From assembly GCF_009729095.1 (NCBI RefSeq), contig NZ_VTGX01000001.1:310001-374000 (forward strand): a stretch of DNA of 64,000 bases, given 5' to 3'. Position numbers and translations under genes: made by a program. Under the pieces are notes generated by a model, which had not been told where the DNA came from, did no database searches, and worked only from the letters and a program-made list of their open reading frames with translations. This DNA comes from Mycolicibacterium sp. CBMA 247 (GTDB taxonomy: Bacteria > Actinomycetota > Actinomycetes > Mycobacteriales > Mycobacteriaceae). Position 1 is the stretch's first letter. Each line of letters starts with the position of its first letter. This document shows, piece after piece, positions 10,055 through 17,807 of the stretch.

Positions 10055-10925
10055 GTGCATCCTCCGATATCGGTCCCCAGATCGGGGATCCCCGTTCAGC
10101 CCGCAGCGACGGCACCGTTCTGCCGTCGATATCGCTGATCCCGTAGCGCTGTGCGAGCTCGGCGGTGATGAAGGTCCCGCCGGACAAATCCATCAGGCCA
10201 GGGTCGTTCACCAGCGCACGAATGACCCGACCGGGAAACTCCGGTGAGGAACTCACAGCCGGGCTCGTGACGATCGATCCGGTCATCGCCGGATTTGCAG
10301 CGAGATTGCGCCTTGCCCGCTCGGTCATGGTCAGGCCCTGCCACAACGAGACCGACGCCACCTGGTGCGGCTTCAGCTCGATGGCCATATCGCGCGCCAT
10401 ACGATCGACTGCGCTCTTGCACACTCCAAACACCACACCGTAGGTGTAGGTGACTCCGACATAGCCCGAGGTAGCTACGATCAGCCCAGATCGCTGCGGA
10501 ACCATCATCTGCGCAGCATGGTGTGCAGCAACGAAATTCGAGCGCACGCCCACGTCCACCATCGACCAGTTCGAGAGCGGTTTCTCCCAGAATCCACGAG
10601 GTTCGGTGAGATCCTCGGACAGGGCGAAGGCGTTGTTGACGAGGATGTCCAAGCGGCCCTCCTCCGCGCGGATTTGCTCGAAGAGCGCTGCGACCTGGCT
10701 GTCGTTGCCATGGTCGACCTGAACCGCACGACCAATACCTCCACGACGGGCCACCTCCTCGGCGGTCGCCTCGATCGTCCCCGGCAGATCGTGCTCGTGA
10801 CATCTCGTGGAACGGCCGGTCACGTAGACGGTTGCACCGGCCTCCCCCAGTGCCAGCGCGATGCCCTTCCCGATCCCTCGAGTCGCGCCCGTAACGAGCG
10901 CGACCCTGCCCGACAGCACAGTCAT
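10044..10925 (-). CDS. Short-chain dehydrogenase/reductase with Phe at the catalytic Tyr position
   Basis: 293 residues. Rossmann motif TGATRGIGKG near the N-terminus, NNAFALSED (NNA motif), Ser-containing TSGYVGV, then VVFGVCKSAVDRM where DHRS1-like SDRs have the YGVGK (YxxxK) active site. The Lys is kept, but the codon at the Tyr position is TTT (Phe). It therefore may lack normal oxidoreductase activity or use another residue. The ATG at 10925 overlaps the upstream stop as ATGA. Part of the leftward Rieske operon. Confidence 0.85.
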   Translation of the reverse strand: MTVLSGRVALVTGATRGIGKGIALALGEAGATVYVTGRSTRCHEHDLPGTIEATAEEVARRGGIGRAVQVDHGNDSQVAALFEQIRAEEGRLDILVNNAFALSEDLTEPRGFWEKPLSNWSMVDVGVRSNFVAAHHAAQMMVPQRSGLIVATSGYVGVTYTYGVVFGVCKSAVDRMARDMAIELKPHQVASVSLWQGLTMTERARRNLAANPAMTGSIVTSPAVSSSPEFPGRVIRALVNDPGLMDLSGGTFITAELAQRYGISDIDGRTVPSLRAERGSPIWGPISEDAHGR

Positions 10926-11512
10926 TCGGCAGAACCACCTACCTCGTCCACGCTCCACCCGTCACCGAGAAATGCCTCGCTGGGATCCTGCACAGCCCGG
11001 CCGGTGTAATTCGCGGTATCCAACCGCAGGCCCATCAGCCCGTCTGCTGCCCAGTCGACCGATTGACCGAACTCTTGATACCAGTCGTAGATCATCGTGC
11101 GCCTGGCTATCCGCCAAGTGCCGCCGATATGGTCCATCCGATCCAGGTAACGACCGCCGATGACGGAATCACATTGTCCGTCCGGGGTGCCGACCCTGTG
11201 GTACGCCAGTACCTGGGTCTCGACCAGCGCGGTTTCACCGTGCAGATCGATGAGGCTCTGCCCGAGAACGTGCTGGGTGGCCGCAATGTCCGGTGACCCG
11301 GGAACCACCCAGTTGACGTATTGCTCATATGTCCCGATGAAGATGCCGAGATCGATTACCGCGTCGGGCCAGTAGGAGTCGGCGATCAACTCGGCATTAC
11401 GGCGGTCTTCGCCGCGGGCCAATCGGGCCAGACAATCGCGGATCTGTTCGCGGTCGAGCAGCTGGGCAAGTCCCAGCGTGGAGTCGCTCATCTCAGGCGA
11501 AGGTCTCTTCAC
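10922..11512 (-). CDS. SnoaL/NTF2-like protein in the Rieske operon
   Basis: 196 residues with a SnoaL-like fold: LLDREQIRDCLARLARGEDRR, TYEQYVNWV, VIGGRYLDRM and WRIARRTMIYDWYQ. It is a distant paralogue of the protein encoded at 9500-10054, sharing the same core pattern. The GTG at 11512 overlaps the upstream stop as GTGA and has GAGG 7 nt before it; an ATG at 11491 is the alternative. Its position suggests processing of a ring-hydroxylated or ketone intermediate. Confidence 0.75.
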   Translation of the reverse strand: MKRPSPEMSDSTLGLAQLLDREQIRDCLARLARGEDRRNAELIADSYWPDAVIDLGIFIGTYEQYVNWVVPGSPDIAATQHVLGQSLIDLHGETALVETQVLAYHRVGTPDGQCDSVIGGRYLDRMDHIGGTWRIARRTMIYDWYQEFGQSVDWAADGLMGLRLDTANYTGRAVQDPSEAFLGDGWSVDEVGGSAE

Positions 11513-11760
11513 CCGCGCGCCTCAGTCGCGATTCGTGGCTTGATGTACCGGATGTCGAGTGCCGTGGCGCTTGGCGCGTTCATCTCGCTGAATCCAGCGA
11601 GTTGTCCACTGAGTTCTAGGTATTGGGTCGACCCGTCGCTGCGCAACCGTGTGTCACGCTCGGCGCGGTACTTCTGCCGAAGCGCAGGGATGTCGATGTC
11701 ATGAGGTGTCTCGGTCCGTGTGCACCCGGGTGTTACCGAATCAAGCTGTACCGCGGTCAT
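11509..11760 (-). CDS. 83-residue protein resembling the N-terminal leader of flavin (Baeyer-Villiger) monooxygenases
   Basis: The segment IDIPALRQKYRAERDTRLRS followed by DGSTQYLELSGQLAGF resembles the helical leader that precedes the FAD domain in BVMO-type flavin monooxygenases (pattern ALRxKYxxERDxRLRxDG). The FAD-binding Rossmann motif that should follow is absent; the protein ends after about 35 unrelated residues. It overlaps both neighbours by 4 nt (ATGA, GTGA), so it is translated as part of the operon. Either a mini-protein with its own role or the relic of a truncated monooxygenase. Function not known. Confidence 0.6.
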   Translation of the reverse strand: MTAVQLDSVTPGCTRTETPHDIDIPALRQKYRAERDTRLRSDGSTQYLELSGQLAGFSEMNAPSATALDIRYIKPRIATEARG

Positions 11761-13046
11761 ACCGAGGCCACCGGAATGTCGCCGAGTTGATTCTGGTAGG
11801 CCGTTACCTCATCGGCCACGGCCTTGTGGAGAGCGCGGATCATGATTTCTTGGTCCATGATCGGGAATTTCGACACTCGTCGTGATTCGAGCATGGTCTG
11901 GGTGGCCTCCAAGGTGTTGCAGTCCTGCAGCGCGAACTCCTTGAAGGTCAATGTCACCAGTTCCCGCCGGAGGCGATCGCTGGGTGTGCGAGCCGGCGCG
12001 AAGTACAGCGAACTCTCGAAGATGTGCTTGTTGTAGGCGGTCGGCCAGTAGTTGTAGGTCAAGTACCAGCCTGGCTCCCACACCACGATCATGAAGTTCG
12101 GGAAGAACAAGTAGGAGTCGAGCCCCCACTGCTTGTGCCGGCCGGGGTTGAGACCCGGGGGTAGATGCTGCAGACCGGCGATATCAGGCTTGTCCCAGAG
12201 GCCGAAATTTCCTGCACGCAGGACTCTTTCGATGGGCTTGACCATCATCGGGTCCTTCGGCGGTGCCATCCCGCCCCATGAGGACTGCATCGCGTGCAAA
12301 CCTTCGATGGCGTAGTGCAGGCCTTCGTACCCGTATCCGGCCAACTTCTGTGATTCCTCAGCGGTGTACTGCTTACCGTGCAGGATGGGCGCGTGGTAGA
12401 ACTCGGTGAACGCGTCGATGTAGAGCTTCCAGTTCGCATTGACCTCGGCGCGGTATGAGTAGGTGTCGGTCATCTCGCCGAACGGGTACTCCTGCAGTCC
12501 CTTCCCGAGCGGTCCGAGGAAGTCCTGCAACGAAGTGGTGTTGTCGGCGTTCAGGTTGACGAAGATGAAGCCTTCCCACGTATCGACCTGTACCGGCACC
12601 AGACCGTAGTCGGATTTATCAAGGTCGAAGAACTCCGACTCCTGCTGGACGAACGTCAGGTCGCCGTCGAGCGAGTAGCGCCAGGCATGGTACTTGCAGA
12701 CGAATTGCCGGCACGTGCCTTTGGTCTCCAACCAGGGATAGTCCTCCCACACCAACTTGTTCCCGCGGTGCCGGCACATGTTGTGATAGGCCCGGATCTG
12801 CCCGTCAGCGGCCTTGACGACGATGATCGAGGTGCGAGCCGCTGCAATCTCTTTGGTGTAGAAGCTGCCCTTCTTTGGCAGCATCTCGACGCGCCCCACG
12901 TTGAGCCAGGTGCGTTCGAAGATCGCCCTTCGTTCCAGTTCGAAGTACTCGGGGCTGATGGAATCCTCGAACGAGATCGGTGCGGTACCCAGACTCGGGT
13001 AGTGCTGCGTCCAGGATCCCTCGGCTGGCTTGGGAAAGTGCGGCAT
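11757..13046 (-). CDS. Rieske non-heme iron oxygenase, alpha subunit
   Basis: 429 residues. The N-terminal Rieske domain holds the 2Fe-2S ligands in MCRHRGNK (CxH) and CKYHAW (CxxH). The C-terminal catalytic domain holds the mononuclear iron motif in YIDAFTEFYHAPILH. It would hydroxylate an aromatic or steroid-like substrate using electrons from a reductase not encoded nearby. The ATG at 13046 has GGAGAAG just upstream, better than the GTG 18 nt before it. First gene of a five-gene leftward operon with 4-nt overlaps, opposite a TetR gene. Confidence 0.92.
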   Translation of the reverse strand: MPHFPKPAEGSWTQHYPSLGTAPISFEDSISPEYFELERRAIFERTWLNVGRVEMLPKKGSFYTKEIAAARTSIIVVKAADGQIRAYHNMCRHRGNKLVWEDYPWLETKGTCRQFVCKYHAWRYSLDGDLTFVQQESEFFDLDKSDYGLVPVQVDTWEGFIFVNLNADNTTSLQDFLGPLGKGLQEYPFGEMTDTYSYRAEVNANWKLYIDAFTEFYHAPILHGKQYTAEESQKLAGYGYEGLHYAIEGLHAMQSSWGGMAPPKDPMMVKPIERVLRAGNFGLWDKPDIAGLQHLPPGLNPGRHKQWGLDSYLFFPNFMIVVWEPGWYLTYNYWPTAYNKHIFESSLYFAPARTPSDRLRRELVTLTFKEFALQDCNTLEATQTMLESRRVSKFPIMDQEIMIRALHKAVADEVTAYQNQLGDIPVASV

Positions 13047-13101
13047 GGCTTCTCCAACAGTCACTTGCGCCCACGCTCACCGCAGTCGGTGAGTTCTAGC
13101 T

Positions 13102-13170
13102 GTTCGTAAAGTAAAGCCTTTCCGTTCATAAAGTAAAGGATTCTTGCAAAAGGACTTTAATAACTTTACG
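13102..13170. promoter_or_regulatory. Divergent control region with repeated CGTAAAGT-type half-sites
   Basis: The AT-rich gap between the Rieske gene and the TetR gene has two near-identical direct repeats, GTTCGTAAAGTAAAG (13102-13116) and GTTCATAAAGTAAAG (13124-13138), 22 bp apart (two helical turns). An inverted copy, ACTTTACGATC, starts at 13163. This is a likely operator array for the adjacent TetR protein controlling both directions. Operator function is inferred from position and symmetry. Confidence 0.6.
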
Positions 13171-13219
13171 ATCAGCAAGTAACGTGCGGCTGCCCCGCAC
13201 CGCCGGTCGAGGAGGCGCT

Positions 13220-13786
13220 GTGACCACTGAAATCGCGGAGCCACAGTGGCCTGCAACCACCCGGCGCCGGATGCTCGACACGGCGATGCAGTTGTTTCTG
13301 CAATACAGCTTCGCGGGTACTTCACTGCAGATGATCGCCGACGAGCTCGATTTGACGAAGGCCGCGATCTACTACCATTTTCGGACCCGCGAACAGTTGC
13401 TGATTGCTCTGATGGAACCCATCTTCAGCGACATCGCGGCCGTCGTCGAAGCTGCCGAGCGTAAGCGTGGAACACGTGCGCGCGCCGAGGCAATGCTCGA
13501 AGGCTACGCGGATATCGTCACCAGGAATCGGGCGCTGGCGGCCGTCACCACATTTGATCCCAGTGTCCGCACCGTCCTGCGCAGCCAGCCGGAATGGGCG
13601 GCCGTAATCGACCGCCAGATCGCACTTCTGGCAGCCACCGACCCCTCGGAACGCGGCGCGGTCAGCGCCGCCGTTGTGCTGACCGGTCTCGCTGGGGGCG
13701 CGTCCAGTGGACCCCCGCACGTCGACAACGACACTTTGCGCGCCCACCTGATCGACATCGGCCGGCGGGCACTGGGATTCGCCTGA
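13220..13786 (+). CDS. TetR/AcrR family regulator of the Rieske cluster
   Basis: 188 residues. N-terminal helix-turn-helix: TRRRMLDTAMQLFLQYSF, GTSLQMIADELDLTKAAIYY, HFRTREQLL. The C-terminal ligand domain is unclassified. The GTG at 13220 has GGAGG 5 nt before it. It is divergent from the Rieske operon across a repeat-bearing gap and is followed 47 nt later by an SDR gene, so it probably represses both flanks until a substrate-derived ligand binds. Confidence 0.88.
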   Translation: MTTEIAEPQWPATTRRRMLDTAMQLFLQYSFAGTSLQMIADELDLTKAAIYYHFRTREQLLIALMEPIFSDIAAVVEAAERKRGTRARAEAMLEGYADIVTRNRALAAVTTFDPSVRTVLRSQPEWAAVIDRQIALLAATDPSERGAVSAAVVLTGLAGGASSGPPHVDNDTLRAHLIDIGRRALGFA

Positions 13787-13833
13787 TCGACTGTCCACCC
13801 GCTGTACCCCACCGAATCACCGGAGCCATCACT

Positions 13834-14559
13834 ATGACCATGCCCATCACACCTCGCGCCGCGGTCGTCACCGGCGGAGCTTCCGGGATCGGCGCAGCAA
13901 TCGCGGCCAGACTCACCCGCGACGGCCATCGGGTCGCCACGATGGACCTCTCCCCGTCGGCGGACGATCATGCCTACACCGTCGACATCACGGACCGTAG
14001 CCAGATCGAAGCGGCACTCACCGATATCCGGACGCGGTGGGGCCCCGTCACCATCCTCGTCAATGCGGCGGGCGCCGAAGCCACCACCCGATTCCGTGAT
14101 GTCACATTCGACGAATGGCAGCGTGTCATCGACGTGTCGCTCAACGGCGTCTTCCACACCACGCAGGCGGTGCTGCCCGACATGATCGAGGCCGGCTGGG
14201 GCCGAATCGTCAACATCTCCTCATCGAGCACGCACTCCGGCACCCCGCTGAAATCCCACTATGTCGCCGCCAAGTCCGGTGTCAACGGATTGACGAAGTC
14301 ACTCGCTCTCGAGTACGGACCCGCCGGAATTACGGTGAACGCCGTACCACCTGGCTTCGTAGACACCCCTATGCTCCGCAACGCCGCTCAGCGCGGCGAC
14401 TTCGGTCCCTACACACTTGACGACCTCATCGGCGCCACCCCCGTTCGGCGTATCGGCACTCCCGAAGACATCGCCGCCACCTGCGCTTTCCTTATCTCCA
14501 AGGAAGCCAGCTACATCACCGGTCAGATGATCGGTGTCAACGGCGGCCGTAACACCTAG
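13834..14559 (+). CDS. Short-chain dehydrogenase/reductase (FabG-like)
   Basis: 241-residue classical SDR: TGGASGIGAAIA (NAD(P)-binding), LVNAAGAE (NAG-type motif), catalytic Ser in NISSSSTHSG, Tyr-Lys in HYVAAKSGVNGL, and the C-terminal GQMIGVNGG. All catalytic residues are intact, unlike the SDR at 10044-10925. Probably a hydroxy/keto-acyl or alcohol oxidoreductase in the same pathway, controlled by the TetR gene before it. Its stop is 1 nt from the stop of convergent dprA. Confidence 0.88.
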   Translation: MTMPITPRAAVVTGGASGIGAAIAARLTRDGHRVATMDLSPSADDHAYTVDITDRSQIEAALTDIRTRWGPVTILVNAAGAEATTRFRDVTFDEWQRVIDVSLNGVFHTTQAVLPDMIEAGWGRIVNISSSSTHSGTPLKSHYVAAKSGVNGLTKSLALEYGPAGITVNAVPPGFVDTPMLRNAAQRGDFGPYTLDDLIGATPVRRIGTPEDIAATCAFLISKEASYITGQMIGVNGGRNT

Positions 14560-14560
14560 G

Positions 14561-15718
14561 TCACCGAGACCGGACAGCCGCTCCGCGGGCCCGGCGTCGA
14601 CGCACGATCCTCCAGCATCCGTCGACGCTCTCGACCAACCCGTTGAGCTCCAACATCGTCAACGGACCCAGCACCTGATGCGGCAGAAGCGCGGCGAGCA
14701 TTGCGATCTCGTCCACGGTGTGGGCACCGCGCGCCGGGAACGCGTCGTACACGCGTTTCTCGGCCGGCGCCAGCCCATCGAGTGGCCCGACCGGACGGGA
14801 CTCTTCCGGGGCCAGTTCACCGATGTGACCGACAAGCTCGACGACCTGCTCGGCGCGCCCGACCAGAGCAGCGCCGTCCCGGAGCAGCGCATGGCAACCC
14901 GCCGATGCGGCCGAGGTCACCGGTCCCGGTACCGCGCACACCGACCGGCCCAACAACCTGGCCCATGCCGCAGTGTTGGCCGCACCGCTGCGCAGCCCGG
15001 CCTCCACCACCACCGTCGCCCCGGAGAGCGCGGCCACCAGCCGGTTGCGGGTGAGAAAACGCAGCCGGCCCGGCGCCACGCCGGGTGGGTATTCGCTGAC
15101 CAACAGGCACTCCTGGCGGATCCGGTGGAACAGCGCGCTATGCCCGGACGGGTACGGATTGTCGATGCCGCCGGCCACGATCGCGACCGTCACGCCCTCA
15201 CACGCCAGCGCCGCACGATGCGCCGCGCCGTCGATGCCATACGCACCGCCGGACACCACCGTCACATCCCGTTCGGCCAGGCCGGCCGCCAGTTCAGCGG
15301 CGACATGCTCGCCGTACGCCGTGGCCGCGCGGGTGCCGACGACCGACGCGGCCCGCCCGGACACCTCATCGAGGCGGGCCGGTCCGCTCGCCCACAACAC
15401 CAACGGCGGATGACCGTTGCCGCGCTTGCGTACCTTCTCCCCGCTGAAGGCCCTGAATTGAAGCAGCGGCCATTCATCGTCGTCCGGGGTGATCAAACGC
15501 CCGCCCATCCTGTCGAGAACATCCAGATCGCTTACCGCGCAATCCAATTCTCTGCGCGCCTCGATCCGACGCAACAAGCTCGACTCGACATCACCGGATT
15601 TGGCCCGGCCGGCTGCCTCAACCGGACCGACTTGCCCCACGAAAGCACTGAGCTCCTGACACGGCGGCTCGGCGACTCGCGACAGGTACGCCCAAGCGCG
15701 CCGCACCTCGTCGGTCAT
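14561..15718 (-). CDS. dprA: DNA-processing protein DprA
   Basis: 385 residues. Rossmann-like DprA domain with SVVGTRAATAYGEHVA, VSGGAYGIDGAAHRAAL, AGGIDNPYPSGHSALF, FLTRNRLVAALS and AVPGPVTSAASAGCH, then a C-terminal winged-helix-like segment. DprA loads RecA on incoming single-stranded DNA. The ATG at 15718 overlaps the stop of the comM 3' stump as ATGA, so dprA normally follows comM in one operon. The mobile element now lies between them, and dprA must rely on transcription from within the element or a local promoter. Confidence 0.93.
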   Translation of the reverse strand: MTDEVRRAWAYLSRVAEPPCQELSAFVGQVGPVEAAGRAKSGDVESSLLRRIEARRELDCAVSDLDVLDRMGGRLITPDDDEWPLLQFRAFSGEKVRKRGNGHPPLVLWASGPARLDEVSGRAASVVGTRAATAYGEHVAAELAAGLAERDVTVVSGGAYGIDGAAHRAALACEGVTVAIVAGGIDNPYPSGHSALFHRIRQECLLVSEYPPGVAPGRLRFLTRNRLVAALSGATVVVEAGLRSGAANTAAWARLLGRSVCAVPGPVTSAASAGCHALLRDGAALVGRAEQVVELVGHIGELAPEESRPVGPLDGLAPAEKRVYDAFPARGAHTVDEIAMLAALLPHQVLGPLTMLELNGLVESVDGCWRIVRRRRARGAAVRSR

Positions 15719-15807
15719 GACACACCCCCGGCCTGACGGAAGCTCAACGCCGCTGTCACGTCCTCGTGGGCAGGCATGGTCCGTCCGGCCAGATCGGCCA
15801 ATGTCCA
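15715..15807 (-). pseudogene. comM: Detached 3' end of comM
   Basis: Reading the minus strand in the comM frame gives W T L A D L A G R T M P A H E D V then TAALSFRQAGGVS and a TGA, which is the ComM C-terminus. The open frame continues a short way into the element but has no start codon before an in-frame TAA. These 29 codons complete the truncated comM at 26663-28105 to exactly 503 residues, the length of M. tuberculosis Rv2897c. Confidence 0.93.
15802..15807. other. Left attachment junction (TGTCCA, comM side next to dprA)
   Basis: The hexamer TGTCCA (minus strand TGGACA) is shared with the right junction at 26681-26686. To its left the minus strand encodes the ComM tail; to its right ComM homology stops after a chance GTC GCC. 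A short identical core is usual for serine integrases, which cut at a 2-bp dinucleotide. The exact crossover bases within the hexamer cannot be fixed. Confidence 0.85.
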
Positions 15808-15872
15808 GGCGACGACGTAGACGCCACAATAGCTGCTCTTGATCTTGGCATTCCCCCATTACGCTCGGGGGT

Positions 15873-16019
15873 ATGCGAGACCTAGAGTCCGTCGATGGGG
15901 ACCTCCGGCTACTGGCATCCGTCGGCCGACATGCGGCAGAGCATGGCGGGAAACGGTCGATTGACCTGGTAGATGCACTGCTGGACGAACGTCTGGAGAC
16001 CACCGAAAACCTGCAGTGA
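15873..16019 (+). CDS. 48-residue protein with LLDERLE motif
   Basis: Small ORF starting MRDLESVDGDLRLLASVGRH and ending VDALLDERLETTENLQ. Its core LVxALLDERLE recurs in the 39-residue ORF at 16995-17114, at protein level with different codons, which suggests selection on the peptide rather than DNA duplication. Predicted as one or two amphipathic helices. Function unknown; it may be a small element-encoded regulator near the attachment site. Confidence 0.4.
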   Translation: MRDLESVDGDLRLLASVGRHAAEHGGKRSIDLVDALLDERLETTENLQ

Positions 16020-16114
16020 CGATTTTCGCAAAATGCCACCCACCGATGGCGAGCTCCCGCTACGCTCCGATCTGATTTCGTTAGCGTAAATAATAAGATC
16101 AGGAGTTTCGGAGA

Positions 16115-16303
16115 ATGGTTCGTCTTCTACTCGTCGCGGCGACAATCGCCGTAACCGCAGTCGGTTTCGCCCCTGTCGCGTCGGCCAGGCCGTACAAGAA
16201 TTGCACGGAGGCCCACCAGGACGGTCGATACAACATCCCGCAGGGTGATCCGGCCTACTGGTCCGGTGGAGACCGCGACGGCGACGGCTACGCCTGCGAA
16301 TAG
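16115..16303 (+). CDS. Secreted Excalibur-domain protein
   Basis: 62 residues: signal peptide (1-24, cleavage near VASARP), then an Excalibur calcium-binding domain, YKNCTEAHQDG with the terminal DRDGDGYACE (DxDxDGxxCE) motif and two cysteines. GGAG lies just before the ATG. Such domains occur in surface and wall-associated actinobacterial proteins. In the element it is probably a cargo gene expressed from the lysogen. The next gene begins 5 nt after its stop. Confidence 0.85.
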   Translation: MVRLLLVAATIAVTAVGFAPVASARPYKNCTEAHQDGRYNIPQGDPAYWSGGDRDGDGYACE

Positions 16304-16307
16304 TTAA

Positions 16308-16643
16308 GTGAAACGGCTCATTGCTGGCAGCGCACTCGCCCTGGCAGCCTGCGGCATGACGGCGGGCACCGCGAATGCTGAACCTGCTGGATCTTCCACA
16401 CAGGACACCACCTTCTTCAGGCTGCTGACCACTCCCGACGATGACGGTTTCTTTATCACTGTGACGAATCCGTCGTTGTTACGCACACAAGGGCTCGCCG
16501 TGTGTCAGCGCATGGATAACGGCATGGACGGCTTGGACGCGGTGTACGGAATGATGGCGGACGGGCCATACCCATGGGACACGGCGAATTCCATCTCCTC
16601 AGCAGCCGTGGTGGCTTACTGCCCCGAGCATCTACAGGACTGA
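16308..16643 (+). CDS. Secreted DUF732-like protein
   Basis: 111 residues. Signal peptide 1-24 (ends TANAEP) and a small helical domain with the DUF732 pattern: TTFFRLLTTPDDDG, GLAVCQRMDNG and VVAYCPEH, with two cysteines that may pair. The GTG at 16308 gives the signal peptide directly. Forms a two-gene unit with the Excalibur protein, ended by the hairpin at 16649. DUF732 proteins are common exported proteins of mycobacteria with no known activity, so this looks like host-derived cargo. Confidence 0.8.
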   Translation: MKRLIAGSALALAACGMTAGTANAEPAGSSTQDTTFFRLLTTPDDDGFFITVTNPSLLRTQGLAVCQRMDNGMDGLDAVYGMMADGPYPWDTANSISSAAVVAYCPEHLQD

Positions 16644-16648
16644 CAACT

Positions 16649-16683
16649 GACAATGCCCCGGCTTCTCGCGCCGGGGCATTGTC
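16649..16683. terminator. Bidirectional hairpin terminator
   Basis: Perfect 14-bp inverted repeat: GACAATGCCCCGGC, loop TTCTCGC, GCCGGGGCATTGTC. It lies between the rightward DUF732 gene and the leftward YegP-like gene, so it can serve both. No long T-run, as is usual in mycobacteria. Confidence 0.85.
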
Positions 16684-16694
16684 AGACAGTGGAG

Positions 16695-16874
16695 TTAGGT
16701 CAGATCGTCGATTGGAGCGCCGGGCGCGTTCTTCTGCACCGACTCAATACCGTTGATTGCGCTCGCCTTCGATTTGTACCCCTCGCCGGTGGCGATTATC
16801 TCGCCGTTACCAGCCTTGAGCCGGAACCGGAACTCTCCGCGTGCGTCCTTGTAAAGCTCGAACTTGCCTGCCAC
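16695..16874 (-). CDS. YegP/DUF1508 family protein
   Basis: 59 residues forming one DUF1508 repeat: GKFELYKDARGEFRFRLKAG, NGEIIATGEGYKSKASAING, IESVQKNAPGA. The family is small, cytosolic and widespread; its function is not established. The GTG at 16874 is chosen because GGAAGGA lies about 10 nt upstream and the usual family start (AGKFE) falls there. It faces the DUF732 gene across a shared terminator. Confidence 0.85.
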   Translation of the reverse strand: MAGKFELYKDARGEFRFRLKAGNGEIIATGEGYKSKASAINGIESVQKNAPGAPIDDLT

Positions 16875-16994
16875 TGCTGAATGTCCTTCCCTAGAAACCA
16901 GATTCAACAGAAATCACACTAGCGGTCATAGCGTTGGGTACATCCCCTTACGCGCAGATTGAAATCGGATCCTCCACCCTTTCTAGGGCCTGGC

Positions 16995-17114
16995 ATGCGG
17001 GAGAACACGGTGGACACCGGCCAGCGGACTGTTGCCCTGGTGCACGCCCTGCTGGATGAGCGGCTGGAAGCGGAGCAATGTTCGCGGTCGGCGCGGCACA
17101 CCCTGCAGCGCTGA
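16995..17114 (+). CDS. 39-residue protein with LLDERLE motif
   Basis: Small ORF MRENTVDTGQRTVALVHALL followed by DERLEAEQ. It shares the LVxALLDERLE core with the ORF at 15873-16019. It lies 21 nt before the membrane-anchored protein gene, so they may be co-transcribed. No known domain. The repeat of this motif within 1 kb supports, but does not prove, that both are expressed. Confidence 0.35.
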   Translation: MRENTVDTGQRTVALVHALLDERLEAEQCSRSARHTLQR

Positions 17115-17135
17115 GCCGGGTGCAACGATGCCCAG

Positions 17136-17804
17136 ATGAACGGCTGGTACTACACACCGGGTTGGGGTGCGCTTGCAACGGTCACGGTTGCCACCGTGTC
17201 GCTCATCGCAAGCGTGGTGATCAGTCAGCGCACGCTTCGCCGGAGTGCCGAACAATTCCAGCAGGGCCGGATTGACGCACGCACCGACAAGCTGCGGGCG
17301 GAGATTATTCAGCTGATCACCACCATTGCAGAGCGCGGCAGACAAGCAGCCGCCATGAGGCCCCGCATGCACGAACTCATGAAGCTGATCAAGACAATCG
17401 ATCCTGCCGATGCCCAAGCCGTAGAGGAGATGCGAGATGCCATCCGAGCGATGGCAGCCGACACTGCTATCGAACTGCATGAGCGCACCACCGCCCACGC
17501 CTACGCGGTACTCATGCTCACCGATGACAAAGATGCCACGATGCCGGTCATGAAGCTCCTAACCGTGTTCGGGCAGGAGCGCCGGGGCATCGAATTGTTG
17601 TCAAACGGAAACCCCTTGCCGGAAAGCATGATTAGCGGGCCCGAGGCCGACCAGCATGTTGCTGTACATGTTGCCGCACTCTTACGCTTCGCGCTTCTGA
17701 AGTTGGGCGTCAGCAGCTACGACAACTTCGTAGACCACCATCTGATTGACCAGATCCTCAAGAATGCCGATCTGACGCGGGAGTTTCAAGCACCAAGGTT
17801 CTAG
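17136..17804 (+). CDS. Single-TM protein with cytoplasmic helical domain, function unknown
   Basis: 222 residues. One N-terminal transmembrane helix (about 10-31, ALATVTVATVSLIASVVISQ) followed by a long, mostly helical region with heptad-like stretches (RSAEQFQQGRIDARTDKLRA, VEEMRDAIRAMAADTAIELH). The architecture resembles small phage or prophage membrane proteins that act from the lysogen, for example in exclusion, but no motif fixes this. It is the last rightward gene of the cargo end and converges on the head operon. Confidence 0.65.
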   Translation: MNGWYYTPGWGALATVTVATVSLIASVVISQRTLRRSAEQFQQGRIDARTDKLRAEIIQLITTIAERGRQAAAMRPRMHELMKLIKTIDPADAQAVEEMRDAIRAMAADTAIELHERTTAHAYAVLMLTDDKDATMPVMKLLTVFGQERRGIELLSNGNPLPESMISGPEADQHVAVHVAALLRFALLKLGVSSYDNFVDHHLIDQILKNADLTREFQAPRF

Positions 17805-17807
17805 CGC

